Of a stretch of 64,000 nt of DNA, positions 1 to 9,150 are shown piece after piece (positions within the stretch are counted from its first letter, which is position 1; each line of letters opens with the position of its first letter). Made by a program: the position numbers and the translations under genes. The DNA comes from Neomoorella thermoacetica (GTDB taxonomy: Bacteria > Bacillota > DSM-521 > Neomoorellales > Neomoorellaceae). The stretch covers positions 1 to 64,000 of the forward strand of contig NZ_MDDC01000017.1 in assembly GCF_001875325.1 (NCBI RefSeq), in the 5' to 3' direction. The notes beneath the pieces were generated by a model. The model was not told the origin of the DNA, ran no database searches, and worked only from the letters and a program-made list of their open reading frames with translations.

Positions 1-224
1 TTTTCTTGTTTGCTCCTACTTACAAGATTCGATCCAGAGGATGGTAACTCCTTCTGTTTTGTAAAATAATTTATCCTGTTTCCTGAGAAACTAAGACTTT
101 TTGCCCTGACTTTTTCAGGGGGAACTATTTAGTTCCTTATTAGAGTTTTAGGTGTTCACTCAGATGTCCATATAAAATTTAAAATAGTTTCTCCTACCCT
201 TAACGCGTCAGACTGTCAATTAAG

Positions 225-884
225 CTACTTTTCGGTTAAAATATAGTTTAACATATCCAGCAAATCATTAGTTGATTCTTCTAGTTTGTAAGGATTCCAG
301 CTCCCACACATCATCGACCCACGTACTAAGAACCATGGTTCAAAGACTATAAATGCTTCTCCAATATAATCCGCTGTATGTATTATAAAATTTATTTCGT
401 TATTACCCTGGTTAACTTCAAAAGAATTTATGTACTTTGATCTCTTAAAAATATCATTAAGTCTAGTAAATACCATATCATAAAATGGAAATTTATTCTT
501 TGGAGCATATCCTCTTATTATTACACTCATTTCATCCCTAATACGAGCACTCAAAAATACTTCCGCACCATCTGTATCTTTTTTAACTTTAAATAAACCC
601 TCACCAGCATCTCCTATTTTTTCAAGTAAAAAAGTACATGCATGAATTGCTGCCTCTACGTGATTAAAAAATTGTATGTTGGTTTTGGCTTTCTTGCTAA
701 TTTCATTCCATTCTATATGGACCTTTTCATTTTTTGATTTATGTATAGATATATCATACTTTTCTTTTTCTACCATAAAGATACTTTTTGCCTGCCTAAG
801 AAAAGACCGGGCCTTCTCTATATCTCCCGCCCAAATAGCCTGCTGAGCTTTATTAAAATAGTACCAACCGTTCGGTTCCAACAT
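225..884 (-). CDS. Hypothetical protein, partner of the nuclease-like gene upstream
   Basis: Unrecognised protein of about 219 residues. The first ~35 residues form an amphipathic helix pair resembling a TPR/helical repeat (YYFNKAQQAIWAGDIEKA). The C-terminal half is a mixed alpha/beta segment rich in aromatic residues (FEPWFLVRG). No signal peptide or membrane segment is seen. I start it at the ATG at 884 because AGAGGGG lies 7 bases upstream; a TTG two codons earlier is possible. It overlaps the 3' end of the upstream gene by 32 bases, so translation is probably coupled. Base composition is clearly more A+T rich than the rest of the window, which suggests transfer. Function unknown. Confidence 0.7.
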   Translation of the reverse strand: MLEPNGWYYFNKAQQAIWAGDIEKARSFLRQAKSIFMVEKEKYDISIHKSKNEKVHIEWNEISKKAKTNIQFFNHVEAAIHACTFLLEKIGDAGEGLFKVKKDTDGAEVFLSARIRDEMSVIIRGYAPKNKFPFYDMVFTRLNDIFKRSKYINSFEVNQGNNEINFIIHTADYIGEAFIVFEPWFLVRGSMMCGSWNPYKLEESTNDLLDMLNYILTEK

Positions 885-1677
885 TATCAAACCCCTCTAT
901 ACAACTTTCCACTTTGCAAATAAAGTCTTCGCATTCGACTATCTCTCTAATGTCGTCTAAAGTACATTGTTTTAATCTATCAATGAGTTCTTCTTGACTT
1001 TTTACTGACTTTGGACGTAAAAAACAATGATTCAAATTTATCTTTTTTCCGTATAAAAATATTGTTACAATTCCGTAGCCAACCACCTGTTCTACTGTTG
1101 TATTGCAACAAGTCCGCCAGTAACATATTAGCTGTCTTATAGCTTCATTATGTATTATACTCTTAATGCTTGCATTATCTTTTCTGCTTTTTGCTTCTAC
1201 CGGTATAGGTAAAATAGTATTTATGTTTTCTTCAGGTAAACAAAGTAATGTGTAATAGTTATATAACACATCAAGTGAGGTCACCGCCACAAAATCTGGG
1301 CAACGGTGAGTTTTACCCATTCCAACTTTAATATGGGCGAAAGAACTATAATCCTTTAAGATTTGATCAATAAAGGTTAAAGCTGTAATTCCCTCTCCTA
1401 AATGTCCTCCCACTCCCTGACAAACCTTCTTCCTGGCCTGAGGAGTCAAACCTGTATCTCTGAGGATTGAAGTTATTTGTCTACTTTGATTCATAATAAT
1501 AGTAGTTATATCATCAATTATATAGCTATAAAACTGCGCTTCTGGTTCAGCAACATGACTTTCTGCGAATAATTCGCAAGCAATAGCTAAACGTTTGCTT
1601 TCTAACTTATAACTATTAAGCTCACGATAATAAGTTACCCCAACATACAGTTTTTGATTTAAATCTATCGTGGCCAT
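853..1677 (-). CDS. Putative PD-(D/E)XK nuclease-like protein
   Basis: Protein of 274 residues with no family I can name. Residues ~127-163 carry CPDF (Asp128), then a hydrophobic strand and VEAK (Glu161, Lys163), followed by a helix with QLICY (Gln182, Tyr186). This order matches the PD-(D/E)XK nuclease core with a QxxxY motif IV. That assignment is inference from motif spacing only. Residues ~70-110 are helical and include GGHLGEG. The gene is AT-rich, unlike the neighbouring nonulosonate operon, and overlaps the next gene by 32 bases, so the two likely form one transferred unit. It could be a restriction or defence component, or a structural protein that shows the motif by chance. Confidence 0.6.
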   Translation of the reverse strand: MATIDLNQKLYVGVTYYRELNSYKLESKRLAIACELFAESHVAEPEAQFYSYIIDDITTIIMNQSRQITSILRDTGLTPQARKKVCQGVGGHLGEGITALTFIDQILKDYSSFAHIKVGMGKTHRCPDFVAVTSLDVLYNYYTLLCLPEENINTILPIPVEAKSRKDNASIKSIIHNEAIRQLICYWRTCCNTTVEQVVGYGIVTIFLYGKKINLNHCFLRPKSVKSQEELIDRLKQCTLDDIREIVECEDFICKVESCIEGFDNVGTERLVLF

Positions 1678-1796
1678 TATTGATAATCACCCCGTATTGC
1701 CTGCGCATACGGTCTTAATAGAAACGATGTTTCCTAAATTGTTACCTCAAAATATAAAGCTACTGTTGGAATAAAACATAAAAAACGTGAATTATA

Positions 1797-2495
1797 TTAA
1801 CTGCCCTTTAGTAATATTTCTGCAAGGGTAAAATCAATTTCACTATCTATATCTACTGACCGCACCCATGGCATAATATAAGCATAAGTACGCGGGCCAT
1901 AAAAGGAGCTTCCCTTTTTAAAAAACTCCCATTCGCCCAGATATATCGCCCCGTTCAAGCGATAAAAAACAGGTAACTCCTGCCGGTTTAAATTTAAAAC
2001 CTCAGGCCGGATGAAGTTTTCCATATTTAAATCTTCGGGAAGAGTATTACACCACCAGGGGTGGTGATCAACTTTACATACCGAAACGACTGCCCGGGCA
2101 CTGCGTTCCAGCATTAACCGGCAAGCTCCAAGGATGTCGTCCACACTACGTAACGGGCTGGTTGGCTGCAAGACCATTACCCAATCATAAAGGCGCCCGT
2201 GTTCTTCGCACCAGGCCATGGCATGGGCCAGGACATCGATTCCACGAGCTGTATCGGTGGCCAATTCCGGCGGGCGCATGAACGGGACTTCCGCCCCGGC
2301 CTCTCTGGCCACCCGGGCGATTTCATCCCCATCGGTTGAAGCCAATAGGCAGTCGAAAACGCCGCTTGCCCTCGCGGTCTCGATGGTGTGGACGATCAAA
2401 GGCTTTCCCGCCAGGGGCCTGAGGTTTTTCCCCGGCACGCCTTTGGAACCGGCCCGGGCAGGGATAAAACCGAGGATGGTTTTGCCTTGATACAC
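1797..2495 (-). CDS. legF: CMP-nonulosonate (legionaminate) cytidylyltransferase
   Basis: Activates a nine-carbon sialic-acid-like sugar with CTP to give the CMP-sugar used by glycosyltransferases (NeuA/LegF/PseF family, cytoplasmic). The N-terminus has the nucleotide-binding signature IPARAGSKGVPGKN (residues ~11-24), then the LQPTSPLR motif near residue 108. Length of 232 residues is normal. The GTG start has AAAGGAG about 9 bases upstream. It is the last gene of the operon, and a 209-base gap separates it from ptmE, the only sizeable gap in the cluster. The sugar is inferred to be legionaminate from the LegB/LegC/LegG/LegI/PtmE set; pseudaminate would need PseB/PseC relatives, which are absent. 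Confidence 0.88.
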   Translation of the reverse strand: MYQGKTILGFIPARAGSKGVPGKNLRPLAGKPLIVHTIETARASGVFDCLLASTDGDEIARVAREAGAEVPFMRPPELATDTARGIDVLAHAMAWCEEHGRLYDWVMVLQPTSPLRSVDDILGACRLMLERSARAVVSVCKVDHHPWWCNTLPEDLNMENFIRPEVLNLNRQELPVFYRLNGAIYLGEWEFFKKGSSFYGPRTYAYIMPWVRSVDIDSEIDFTLAEILLKGS

Positions 2496-2704
2496 CGATA
2501 TTTTCTCCTTTCCACCTGCAAATATGGGCTGCCCCTACGACCGCCAACCCGCCTGACCCGTTCGGCCGGGATATTTCATGCCGCGGATTGGAACTGCCAA
2601 TGTGACTGCCAACCTAGAGCCTACCGCTCAGCCTGCCGTCATATACCGCAGGGCAGGAATATCAATGCGACCGTTATCTTTACCTTCCAAGAACAGAAGT
2701 TACC

Positions 2705-3769
2705 TTACACCAGGCCGTCAAAGGCCCGCAGGGTCTGGCGGTACTCGTCCCACTGGCCGATGTCGAACCAGCGACCATGGTGGGGGTATACCCCCACCCG
2801 CAGGCCTTTATCTTTGGTATCCATAATTAAATCCGTCATATGTATGAAAGAACTATTATCAAGGCCCTCTAAAACCTCAGGTTCCAGCACATACAGGCCG
2901 ATGTTGACTAGAAAATGAAAACTAGGCTTCTCTTCTATCTGGTGAAACTCCCCGGCCTCGGTACGCAAAATGCCGTATGGAATGGTAAAATCCCGCAGGG
3001 CTCCCACTATAGTCAGGGCGTTCCCTTTCTCATGATGGTAACGCAGTAATTCCCTATAATTCATTTCAATTATAACGTCACAATTGGTCACCATGAAGGT
3101 TCCCTGAAGCTGCTGCCGCAGTAGCCCAAGGGCGCCGGCGGTCCCCAGGGGTTCTTCTTCCTGGACAAAATTCACTTTGTACGGCCGGCCGTTGCTATCG
3201 TTAAAGTATAATTTTACTACTTCAGCTTTATAGCCCACCGAAAGAATAAACTGCGAAAATCCCTGGTCATAAAATCTATCCATTAAAACTTCTACTATCG
3301 GCTTATCGCCAAGGGGGATCATCGGTTTGGGTAAAATCTTGGTAAAGGGGTCCAGCCGGGTACCCTTCCCGCCGGCCATAATAACCACCGGTTCCGGCCT
3401 CGCCTCCACCTTACTCCCAAATAAATCTATCCATAGGAGCAGATCCACTACCTGGTGTTCGTTATTTACCAGGGGAATATGACGAATATTATGGGTCAAC
3501 ATCAACCTTCTCGCCACATCTAAAGACACACCGGCCGGCAGGACCCTGGGCCGCGCCTGCATGACCTGCTCGACGTTAACGTCTAGACTTTCGCCACGCA
3601 GCAGTGCCCGGCGAATGTCGCCGTCGGTGATGATGCCGAGGAGATGCCTTTCTGCATCTCCTACTAAAAGTACCTGCAGGCCGGCCCTGTCCATCCGCGG
3701 CAGGGCCAGCTTCAGGCTCTCCTGGGGCAGGGCCCAGATATCCTCCAGCTTTTCATCGTGCCAGCCCAT
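2705..3769 (-). CDS. ptmE: Sugar-1-phosphate guanylyltransferase with N-terminal CBS pair (PtmE-like)
   Basis: Residues ~10-115 are two CBS domains. From about residue 125 follows a nucleotidyltransferase domain beginning VVIMAGGKGTRLDPFTKILPK, the GDP/NDP-sugar pyrophosphorylase signature. This CBS-plus-transferase layout matches Campylobacter PtmE, which makes GDP-glucosamine as the entry to the GDP route of legionaminate synthesis. The CBS pair probably binds a nucleotide and regulates activity. ATG at 3769 has AAGGGG 6 bases upstream. It lies 18 bases after legI. Substrate assignment rests on operon context; a general mannose-1-phosphate guanylyltransferase-like role cannot be excluded from sequence alone. 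Confidence 0.82.
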   Translation of the reverse strand: MGWHDEKLEDIWALPQESLKLALPRMDRAGLQVLLVGDAERHLLGIITDGDIRRALLRGESLDVNVEQVMQARPRVLPAGVSLDVARRLMLTHNIRHIPLVNNEHQVVDLLLWIDLFGSKVEARPEPVVIMAGGKGTRLDPFTKILPKPMIPLGDKPIVEVLMDRFYDQGFSQFILSVGYKAEVVKLYFNDSNGRPYKVNFVQEEEPLGTAGALGLLRQQLQGTFMVTNCDVIIEMNYRELLRYHHEKGNALTIVGALRDFTIPYGILRTEAGEFHQIEEKPSFHFLVNIGLYVLEPEVLEGLDNSSFIHMTDLIMDTKDKGLRVGVYPHHGRWFDIGQWDEYRQTLRAFDGLV

Positions 3770-3787
3770 GGTTAACCCCTTATCCTT

Positions 3788-4801
3788 TTAAATCATATCC
3801 CAGCTTAAAATACTCCCGGCGGCAATATCCCGGCGGGCCTGCCGGCCCACCACTACGTCCCAGAAATTCGGCGGGATGCCAGTCCCCGGCCTTTTGGCTG
3901 TCAGGCAGGATTCCGTGATTATTTCCCCGGCAGCTATGTCCCTGGCCGCCACCAGGCTGCGCCTGGCTGCCGGCATGACGGCCAGCTCGCCCGGTGCGGG
4001 CCGTTTAATGCCGTCCCCCAGGCTTTTTTCCACCTGGCGGATGGCCACGACCATTTCTTTAAATTCTCCCGGTTCCAGGGAGGCGCGGTGGTCCGGGCCG
4101 TGAAGGTTGCGATCTAAGGTTAAGTGCTTCTCAATAACTTCTGCCCCCAGGGCCGCTGCCGCTATGGGTATGGCGATACCCATGGTGTGATCTGAATAGC
4201 CCACCGGAAGAGCGAAGGCCTGCTTCATGGTAAGCATGGCCCTTAAATTTACCTCCTCCGGCAGGGCCGGGTAATTGGTTGTGCAATGCAGCAGGGTTAT
4301 GTCTTTCGCCCCGGCTTCCCGTAAAATCCCCAATGCTCCCTCTACTTCACCCAGGGTCGCCATGCCGGTAGAAAGGATAACCGGCCGCTTTTTCCCGCCG
4401 ATCCGGCGCAAGAAGGGATAGTTGGTTATTTCTCCCGATGGGATCTTAAAATAAGGCACTCCCAGTTCGGCCAGAAAATCAATGCTTTCCTGGTCAAAAG
4501 GAGAGGAGAGAAAAATGATTCCCTTCTGCCGGCAAAAAGCATAAAGCTCCCGAAATTGGGCGTAGCTCAATTCCAGCCTTTTAATCATCTCCAGCTGGCT
4601 TTCGTCTTTTTCGGGCATGTTATCCTTTTGATATTGGGCCCGCTCAGCGCCGGGTGTAACTACTTCCTCCGCTTTAAAAGTCTGAAATTTTACGGCATCT
4701 GCCCCCGCTTCTACCGCAGCATCTACCAATCTTTTAGCCAATTGCAGATCGCCATTATGGTTGACGCCCGCTTCGGCAATGATGAAAATCCTATTGAACA
4801 T
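3788..4801 (-). CDS. legI: N-acetylneuraminate/legionaminate synthase
   Basis: Condenses phosphoenolpyruvate with a six-carbon amino sugar to give the nine-carbon acid (NeuB/LegI family). Residues ~5-18 hold IIAEAGVNHNGD and the TIM barrel contains KFQTFKAEEVVT, STGMATLGEVE and IEKHLTLDRNLHGPDH. The last ~60 residues are a SAF (antifreeze-like) domain that closes the active site, with the family's typical RRSLVA segment. I use the ATG at 4801 since AGAGGAA precedes it; a longer frame from 4837 has no such site. The start overlaps the legG stop by 11 bases, pointing to coupled translation. Confidence 0.92.
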   Translation of the reverse strand: MFNRIFIIAEAGVNHNGDLQLAKRLVDAAVEAGADAVKFQTFKAEEVVTPGAERAQYQKDNMPEKDESQLEMIKRLELSYAQFRELYAFCRQKGIIFLSSPFDQESIDFLAELGVPYFKIPSGEITNYPFLRRIGGKKRPVILSTGMATLGEVEGALGILREAGAKDITLLHCTTNYPALPEEVNLRAMLTMKQAFALPVGYSDHTMGIAIPIAAAALGAEVIEKHLTLDRNLHGPDHRASLEPGEFKEMVVAIRQVEKSLGDGIKRPAPGELAVMPAARRSLVAARDIAAGEIITESCLTAKRPGTGIPPNFWDVVVGRQARRDIAAGSILSWDMI

Positions 4802-5993
4802 GATAATTCCTCTTTTCTTCAGGAAGAGGAAACTCAAGATATTTTTCTAATAGCTTACGATCCAGTGGAATGCTTTCTAATACTTTAGCAATACGCCCGC
4901 TCACATCCCCATCACCATATGGATCGTAGGGATTGGTTACATTTGATAAGCCCCGGTGAAACTCCTGATCTTTTAACGCTTTATAGAGGCCGGCTGCTAT
5001 TGATTCTTTATCTCCTGCTACATCAATAACACTGGCAGCCTTAATCCTCCCTTTCTGCCTGTCACCGATATTAACAGTAGGGACATGAAAACTTGGCGCC
5101 TCAATTATGCCGCTAGAAGAATTTCCCACCACCGCGGCAGCCAGGCGCATCAGACCCAGGTAACCACGGGATCCTAAACTGGGATATAATTTTACGTTAG
5201 ATCTACCGGCCGCATATTCTTTCCAGGCTTCGATAACGCTTAAATATCCCACTTCTGTTCCCGGATAAGTGATTACCTGCTGGTATTCGGGAAATTCCTT
5301 TAATGCTGATATAAGTTCCTTAATTTGTTTAACTGGTTCTTGAGTATTTGTTAAAGTTTCAGGGTGATAAGTAATTAGTAATGTAGGTAAAGCCGGGTTT
5401 ATATCAAATTTGTCATATATTTCCTCAGGTGACATGAAGTCTGTTCGCCTTATATTTTCAACTCCCGGAGCACCTACGATAAAAATACGCCAGGCTTCTT
5501 CACCCATTTGCCTGATGCGCCAGCCATATTCCCAGGTCGAAACAAAATGGAGATGGGCCATTTTCGTTAAAGCATGGCGAACCTGTTCATCCAGCACTCC
5601 GAAAGTCGTTTCTCCCCCTCCGATATGAGCTATGGGGATACGATAAAGAAGGGCGCAGGTGGCAGGGGCCAATAATTCATAGCGATCACCGAGGAGTAAT
5701 AATAAATCGGGTTTTTGTCTTGCTATAATTTCAGCAAATTTACTTGTCGCTAGGGCAATTGCTTGGGCAATATCGACAGGGGTGTCTCCCAGACAGGTAT
5801 TAATGATGGTGTCCTTCACTTCAAAACCATCATTTATTATTTCTTCTATAGTGTGGCCTTTTATTTCACTCAAATGATCCCCGCCGGCAACAAGTATGGG
5901 CTCGCAGTGGGGGCTTGCAGCGAGCCGGCGGATAACGGGTTTTAGCAGGCCGTATTCCGCCCTCGTCGCGGTAAAGACCATTATTTTTCTCAT
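4791..5993 (-). CDS. legG: Hydrolysing UDP/GDP-N-acetylglucosamine-type 2-epimerase (LegG/NeuC)
   Basis: Removes the nucleotide and inverts C2 to release the free hexose for the synthase. Family signatures are TATRAEYGLLKPV at the N-terminus, GDRYELL near residue 102, GGGETTFGVLDEQVRH near 125, and GNSSSGIIEAPSFHVPTVN near 290. About 400 residues, normal length. In the GDP pathway the substrate is GDP-2,4-diacetamido-2,4,6-trideoxyglucose. It overlaps legH by 4 bases (ATGA) and legI by 11 bases, so all are co-translated. The wording GETTxGxxDE is typical of LegG/NeuC rather than of the non-hydrolysing WecB. Confidence 0.9.
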   Translation of the reverse strand: MRKIMVFTATRAEYGLLKPVIRRLAASPHCEPILVAGGDHLSEIKGHTIEEIINDGFEVKDTIINTCLGDTPVDIAQAIALATSKFAEIIARQKPDLLLLLGDRYELLAPATCALLYRIPIAHIGGGETTFGVLDEQVRHALTKMAHLHFVSTWEYGWRIRQMGEEAWRIFIVGAPGVENIRRTDFMSPEEIYDKFDINPALPTLLITYHPETLTNTQEPVKQIKELISALKEFPEYQQVITYPGTEVGYLSVIEAWKEYAAGRSNVKLYPSLGSRGYLGLMRLAAAVVGNSSSGIIEAPSFHVPTVNIGDRQKGRIKAASVIDVAGDKESIAAGLYKALKDQEFHRGLSNVTNPYDPYGDGDVSGRIAKVLESIPLDRKLLEKYLEFPLPEEKRNYHVQ

Positions 5994-6652
5994 TGTATCG
6001 CTCCAATACTTTTTATTATCCGGGCCGGATTACCCGCAACTGTTACTCCAGGAGGTACGTCCTTAGTCACTACTGCACCGGCACCAATACAAGCTCCCGG
6101 CCCGACATTTACGCCCTGGATAATACATGCCCCGGCCCCTATGAAGGCTTCTTCTCCTACTGTCACATTACCGCATAAGATTGCCCCGGGTCCTATCTGG
6201 GCCGAGTGTCCAATCCTACAGTCATGCTCCACAATAGCTCCTGTATTGATAATAACATTTTCATTAACGGTCACTCCCGGGTTAATTATCGAACCCGCCA
6301 TGATAACCGTCCCACCGCCAATTGAAGCCCTACGAGCTACTATTGCCCGGGGGTGGCATAACGTCGGCAAATCGAAACCGAGGTTCAAGCACCTGCTATA
6401 TAGCTTTCGACGCAAGTTATTATTAAAGCCGCCCACGCCAATAGCCGCTTTAGTTATACCTTCTTTGATCAATCTTGGTAGCACTTCATCGTTCCCCAGA
6501 TAAGGCAAGCCGCGGCCGGCAAGGACGCATTTTTCCTGCAGATCTGTGAAGCCTACAATACAATAGGCACCACTTAATTCAATAATATCAACAATCACCA
6601 GGGCATGTCCCCCGCCGCCAATTAGTATTATAGGTAGAGGCATAAATTTCAC
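5990..6652 (-). CDS. legH: Sugar O/N-acetyltransferase, left-handed beta-helix (LegH/PglD/NeuD)
   Basis: Acetylates the 4-amino group made by LegC, using acetyl-CoA. The N-terminal ~80 residues form a Rossmann-like sugar-binding domain (ILIGGGGHALVIVDII). The rest is a hexapeptide-repeat beta-helix with the His-containing turn VEHDCRIGHSAQIGPGA and the acetyl-CoA-binding tail GAGAVVTKDVPPG. 220 residues, as in PglD and NeuD. It overlaps legC by 4 bases upstream and legG by 4 bases downstream. The exact acetylation position is inferred from the pathway set. Confidence 0.88.
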   Translation of the reverse strand: MKFMPLPIILIGGGGHALVIVDIIELSGAYCIVGFTDLQEKCVLAGRGLPYLGNDEVLPRLIKEGITKAAIGVGGFNNNLRRKLYSRCLNLGFDLPTLCHPRAIVARRASIGGGTVIMAGSIINPGVTVNENVIINTGAIVEHDCRIGHSAQIGPGAILCGNVTVGEEAFIGAGACIIQGVNVGPGACIGAGAVVTKDVPPGVTVAGNPARIIKSIGAIQ

Positions 6653-7761
6653 CCGGGAAATAAATTGGCACAGACAGCCATAATATCATCTTTCTCGAGA
6701 AAGCTGGCACTCGGCAAGTTTATCCCCTCAGCATATAAATTTACTGCCACAGGACAGGGAGGTATGGAGTAGTGACTATAACATGGTTGCAAAGGAATGG
6801 GTTTAAAAAGCGGACGAACTTGGATACCATGGGAATTAAGCCTGGCCATTAAGGCTTTTTTACTCTCACCATACTTTTCTTCATTAATCAAAATAGAAAA
6901 TAACCACCAGTTACTCTCCGCCCCCGGGAGTTCCTGCTGCCAGCTAAGCCCGGGAATACCTTGCAGTTGTTGGCGATAAATCGCCGCGTTGCGCTTTTTA
7001 GCCGCCAAAAATTCCGGCAGGCGTTCCAGCTGGGCCAGGCCCAGGGCCGCCTGGAGGTTGGTCAGGCGGTAATTGAAGCCTATCTCTTTATGCTCGTACT
7101 CGGTTTCCCCCGGTTCCCTGCCCTGGTTGACCAGGATTCTGGCTCTGCGAGCCAGTTCCGGGTCCTCTGTTACCAGCATCCCCCCGCCGCCGGTAGTGAT
7201 AATTTTATTGCCGTTGAAGCTAAAAACGCCTATATGTCCGAAGGTACCTGCTTTCTTTCCTTTGTAAGTCGAACCTAAAGCTTCGGTAGCATCTTCGATG
7301 ACGTACAGCCCATACTCCCGGGCCAATCCCAGGATGGCATCCATATCTGCCGGGTTGCCGTAAAGGTGAACCGGTATAATCGCTCGTGTATGCTTGGTAA
7401 TGGCTTTTTCTATCGCGGCAGGATCGATGTTCCACGTACAGGGATCAACGTCGACCGCTACCGGCCTGGCCCCAACGTATACGACCGGATTTACCGTGGC
7501 AATGAAGGTAAGGGCAGGCACAATAACTTCGTCCCCCGGTCCGATCCCCAATAATTTCAGGGCCAGGTGCAGGCCGGCCGTGCCGTTTACCACCGCTACT
7601 GCGTGTCTGATACCTAAATACGCGGCAAATCGCTGCTCAAACTCCCTTACCAGGGGCCCTGCAGAAGAGACATAGCCGCTTGCTAAAGCTTTTAAGATAT
7701 AGTCACGCTCTAACTCACTGATATTAGGCCAGTCCAACGGTATCTTAATTTCCTGCATCAA
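6649..7761 (-). CDS. legC: PLP-dependent sugar aminotransferase (DegT/DnrJ/EryC1/StrS)
   Basis: Transfers an amino group to the 4-keto sugar produced by LegB. The PLP lysine is in FSFNGNKIITTGGGG (about residue 185) and the cofactor aspartate-containing strand is YGLYVIEDATEALGS. 370 residues, normal for the family. The helix-rich C-terminus carries the usual FNYRLTNLQAALGLAQL. Placed directly after legB with 12 bases between them and overlapping legH by 4. LegC is preferred over PseC because the partner dehydratase is of LegB type. Confidence 0.9.
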   Translation of the reverse strand: MMQEIKIPLDWPNISELERDYILKALASGYVSSAGPLVREFEQRFAAYLGIRHAVAVVNGTAGLHLALKLLGIGPGDEVIVPALTFIATVNPVVYVGARPVAVDVDPCTWNIDPAAIEKAITKHTRAIIPVHLYGNPADMDAILGLAREYGLYVIEDATEALGSTYKGKKAGTFGHIGVFSFNGNKIITTGGGGMLVTEDPELARRARILVNQGREPGETEYEHKEIGFNYRLTNLQAALGLAQLERLPEFLAAKKRNAAIYRQQLQGIPGLSWQQELPGAESNWWLFSILINEEKYGESKKALMARLNSHGIQVRPLFKPIPLQPCYSHYSIPPCPVAVNLYAEGINLPSASFLEKDDIMAVCANLFPG

Positions 7762-7773
7762 AAAGGCGCCGCC

Positions 7774-8745
7774 TTATACGTTATATTGCCCGGCTTTATA
7801 TAAAGCCAGGTGATTTTTAAACCACTCAATTGTTATTGCCAGTCCTTGACTTAAGGAGTATTCTGGTCGCCAGCCTGCCAGCCGGTTCGCTTTGCGGTTA
7901 TCACAGCATAAACGCTCTACTTCGCTCGCTTCAGGGCGGTAACGTTCCGCATCTACCCGGACTTTCACCTTTATCCCGATCAATTGTCCTATCAGCTCAA
8001 CCAGGTCGCCGATGCTTATTTCCCGGCCGCTCCCAATGTTAACTACTTCGCCCACTGTATGAGGGGAAAGACCTGCCGTGATAAAGCCGTTAACTGTATC
8101 TTCAACAAAGTTAAAGTCCCGCGTCGGTGCCAGATTGCCCAGCCGGATCTCCTCCCGGCCACTTAACAGCTGGGTGATAATCGTAGGGATAACGGCCCGG
8201 GCTGACTGGCGTGGCCCGTAGGTGTTGAAGGGCCGGATGACAGTTACCGGTAAATCAAAAGACCGGTAAAAACTCAGGGCCAGCTGGTCGGCGCCGATCT
8301 TGCTGGCAGCGTAGGGTGACTGGGCCTGGAAGGGGTGATTTTCATCTATAGGGACATAGCGTGCCGTTCCATAAACTTCCGAGGTAGATGTATGAACCAC
8401 CCTTCTCAGCCCTTCTTCCCTTGCTGCCTGGCAAATATTGTACGTACCTTCAACATTTGTCTTTATATAAGCAACCGGCGTAACATAAGAATAGGGAATA
8501 CCTATCAAGGCAGCCAGGTGGAATACTACTTCTATTCCCCGTAATGAAGCCCTGACGCTATCATAATCACGGATATCACCCGCAAAGACTTCAACATCGT
8601 CTTTGACTTCACTCTCCTCCAGCCAACCCCATGTATTGCGGGAATTATAATGGACAAAGGCCCGTACCTTATGTCCCTCTTTGACAAGCCTTTCCGTAAG
8701 ATGCGAGCCGATGAAACCGCCGGCTCCGGTTACTAAAATGTGCAA
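7774..8745 (-). CDS. legB: NAD-dependent sugar-nucleotide 4,6-dehydratase (LegB-type)
   Basis: First committed step: oxidises and dehydrates the nucleotide-activated GlcNAc to a 4-keto-6-deoxy sugar. Short-chain dehydrogenase extended fold with TGAGGFIGSHL at residues 5-15, the serine/threonine motif HTSTSEVYG and the catalytic YAASK near residue 145. The RPFNTYGPRQSARAVIPT stretch is typical of LegB. 323 residues. TTG start at 8745 with AAGGAAGG 11 bases upstream. It is the first gene of the seven-gene operon; its promoter should lie within 8746-9150. Confidence 0.9.
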   Translation of the reverse strand: MHILVTGAGGFIGSHLTERLVKEGHKVRAFVHYNSRNTWGWLEESEVKDDVEVFAGDIRDYDSVRASLRGIEVVFHLAALIGIPYSYVTPVAYIKTNVEGTYNICQAAREEGLRRVVHTSTSEVYGTARYVPIDENHPFQAQSPYAASKIGADQLALSFYRSFDLPVTVIRPFNTYGPRQSARAVIPTIITQLLSGREEIRLGNLAPTRDFNFVEDTVNGFITAGLSPHTVGEVVNIGSGREISIGDLVELIGQLIGIKVKVRVDAERYRPEASEVERLCCDNRKANRLAGWRPEYSLSQGLAITIEWFKNHLALYKAGQYNV

Positions 8746-9150
8746 TGGGATATACCTTCCTTTGATCCATATTAAGTTATTTTGGGTGCCTTATATATTA
8801 TTTCTTCACTTCTATTTACTTTTAATGATTTATATCGACATTTTGTAGCAAGTCTGGAGGGGTTAAAGTAAGATTTTCTTTCAAGATAAAAAGCGTTTTA
8901 ATAAATTTTGCTCCCTATTTTCTGGGTGCTGGTGACTAATCCGGTAGCTTGGCCGCTCGCTTTATTCTCAAGGTTCATGGTTAGAATCACCACCGATGGT
9001 GCAAGTACTCCCTGGCTATAAGGATTAAATCGGGCTCACAGGCGCGTTTTAAGGGCCACGGCAGCGGGCCAGGAATGGTGCTGGCATCATCTATGCTCAA
9101 GTAAACCTTTGCAGTGTACCATGAATAATCCGTTATTAAAGCTTTCATGG
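8746..9150. other. Intergenic region between csrA and legB
   Basis: 405 bases with no open frame that I trust. It should hold the promoter of the legionaminate operon and the 3' end of csrA on the minus strand. AT-rich stretches lie at about 8770-8900. I see no convincing hairpin with a T-run and no recognised riboswitch. Confidence 0.5.

Noticed and set aside
2496-2704. Possible missing gene between ptmE and legF
   Set aside because: Only short frames with no start signal; treated as an intergenic gap.
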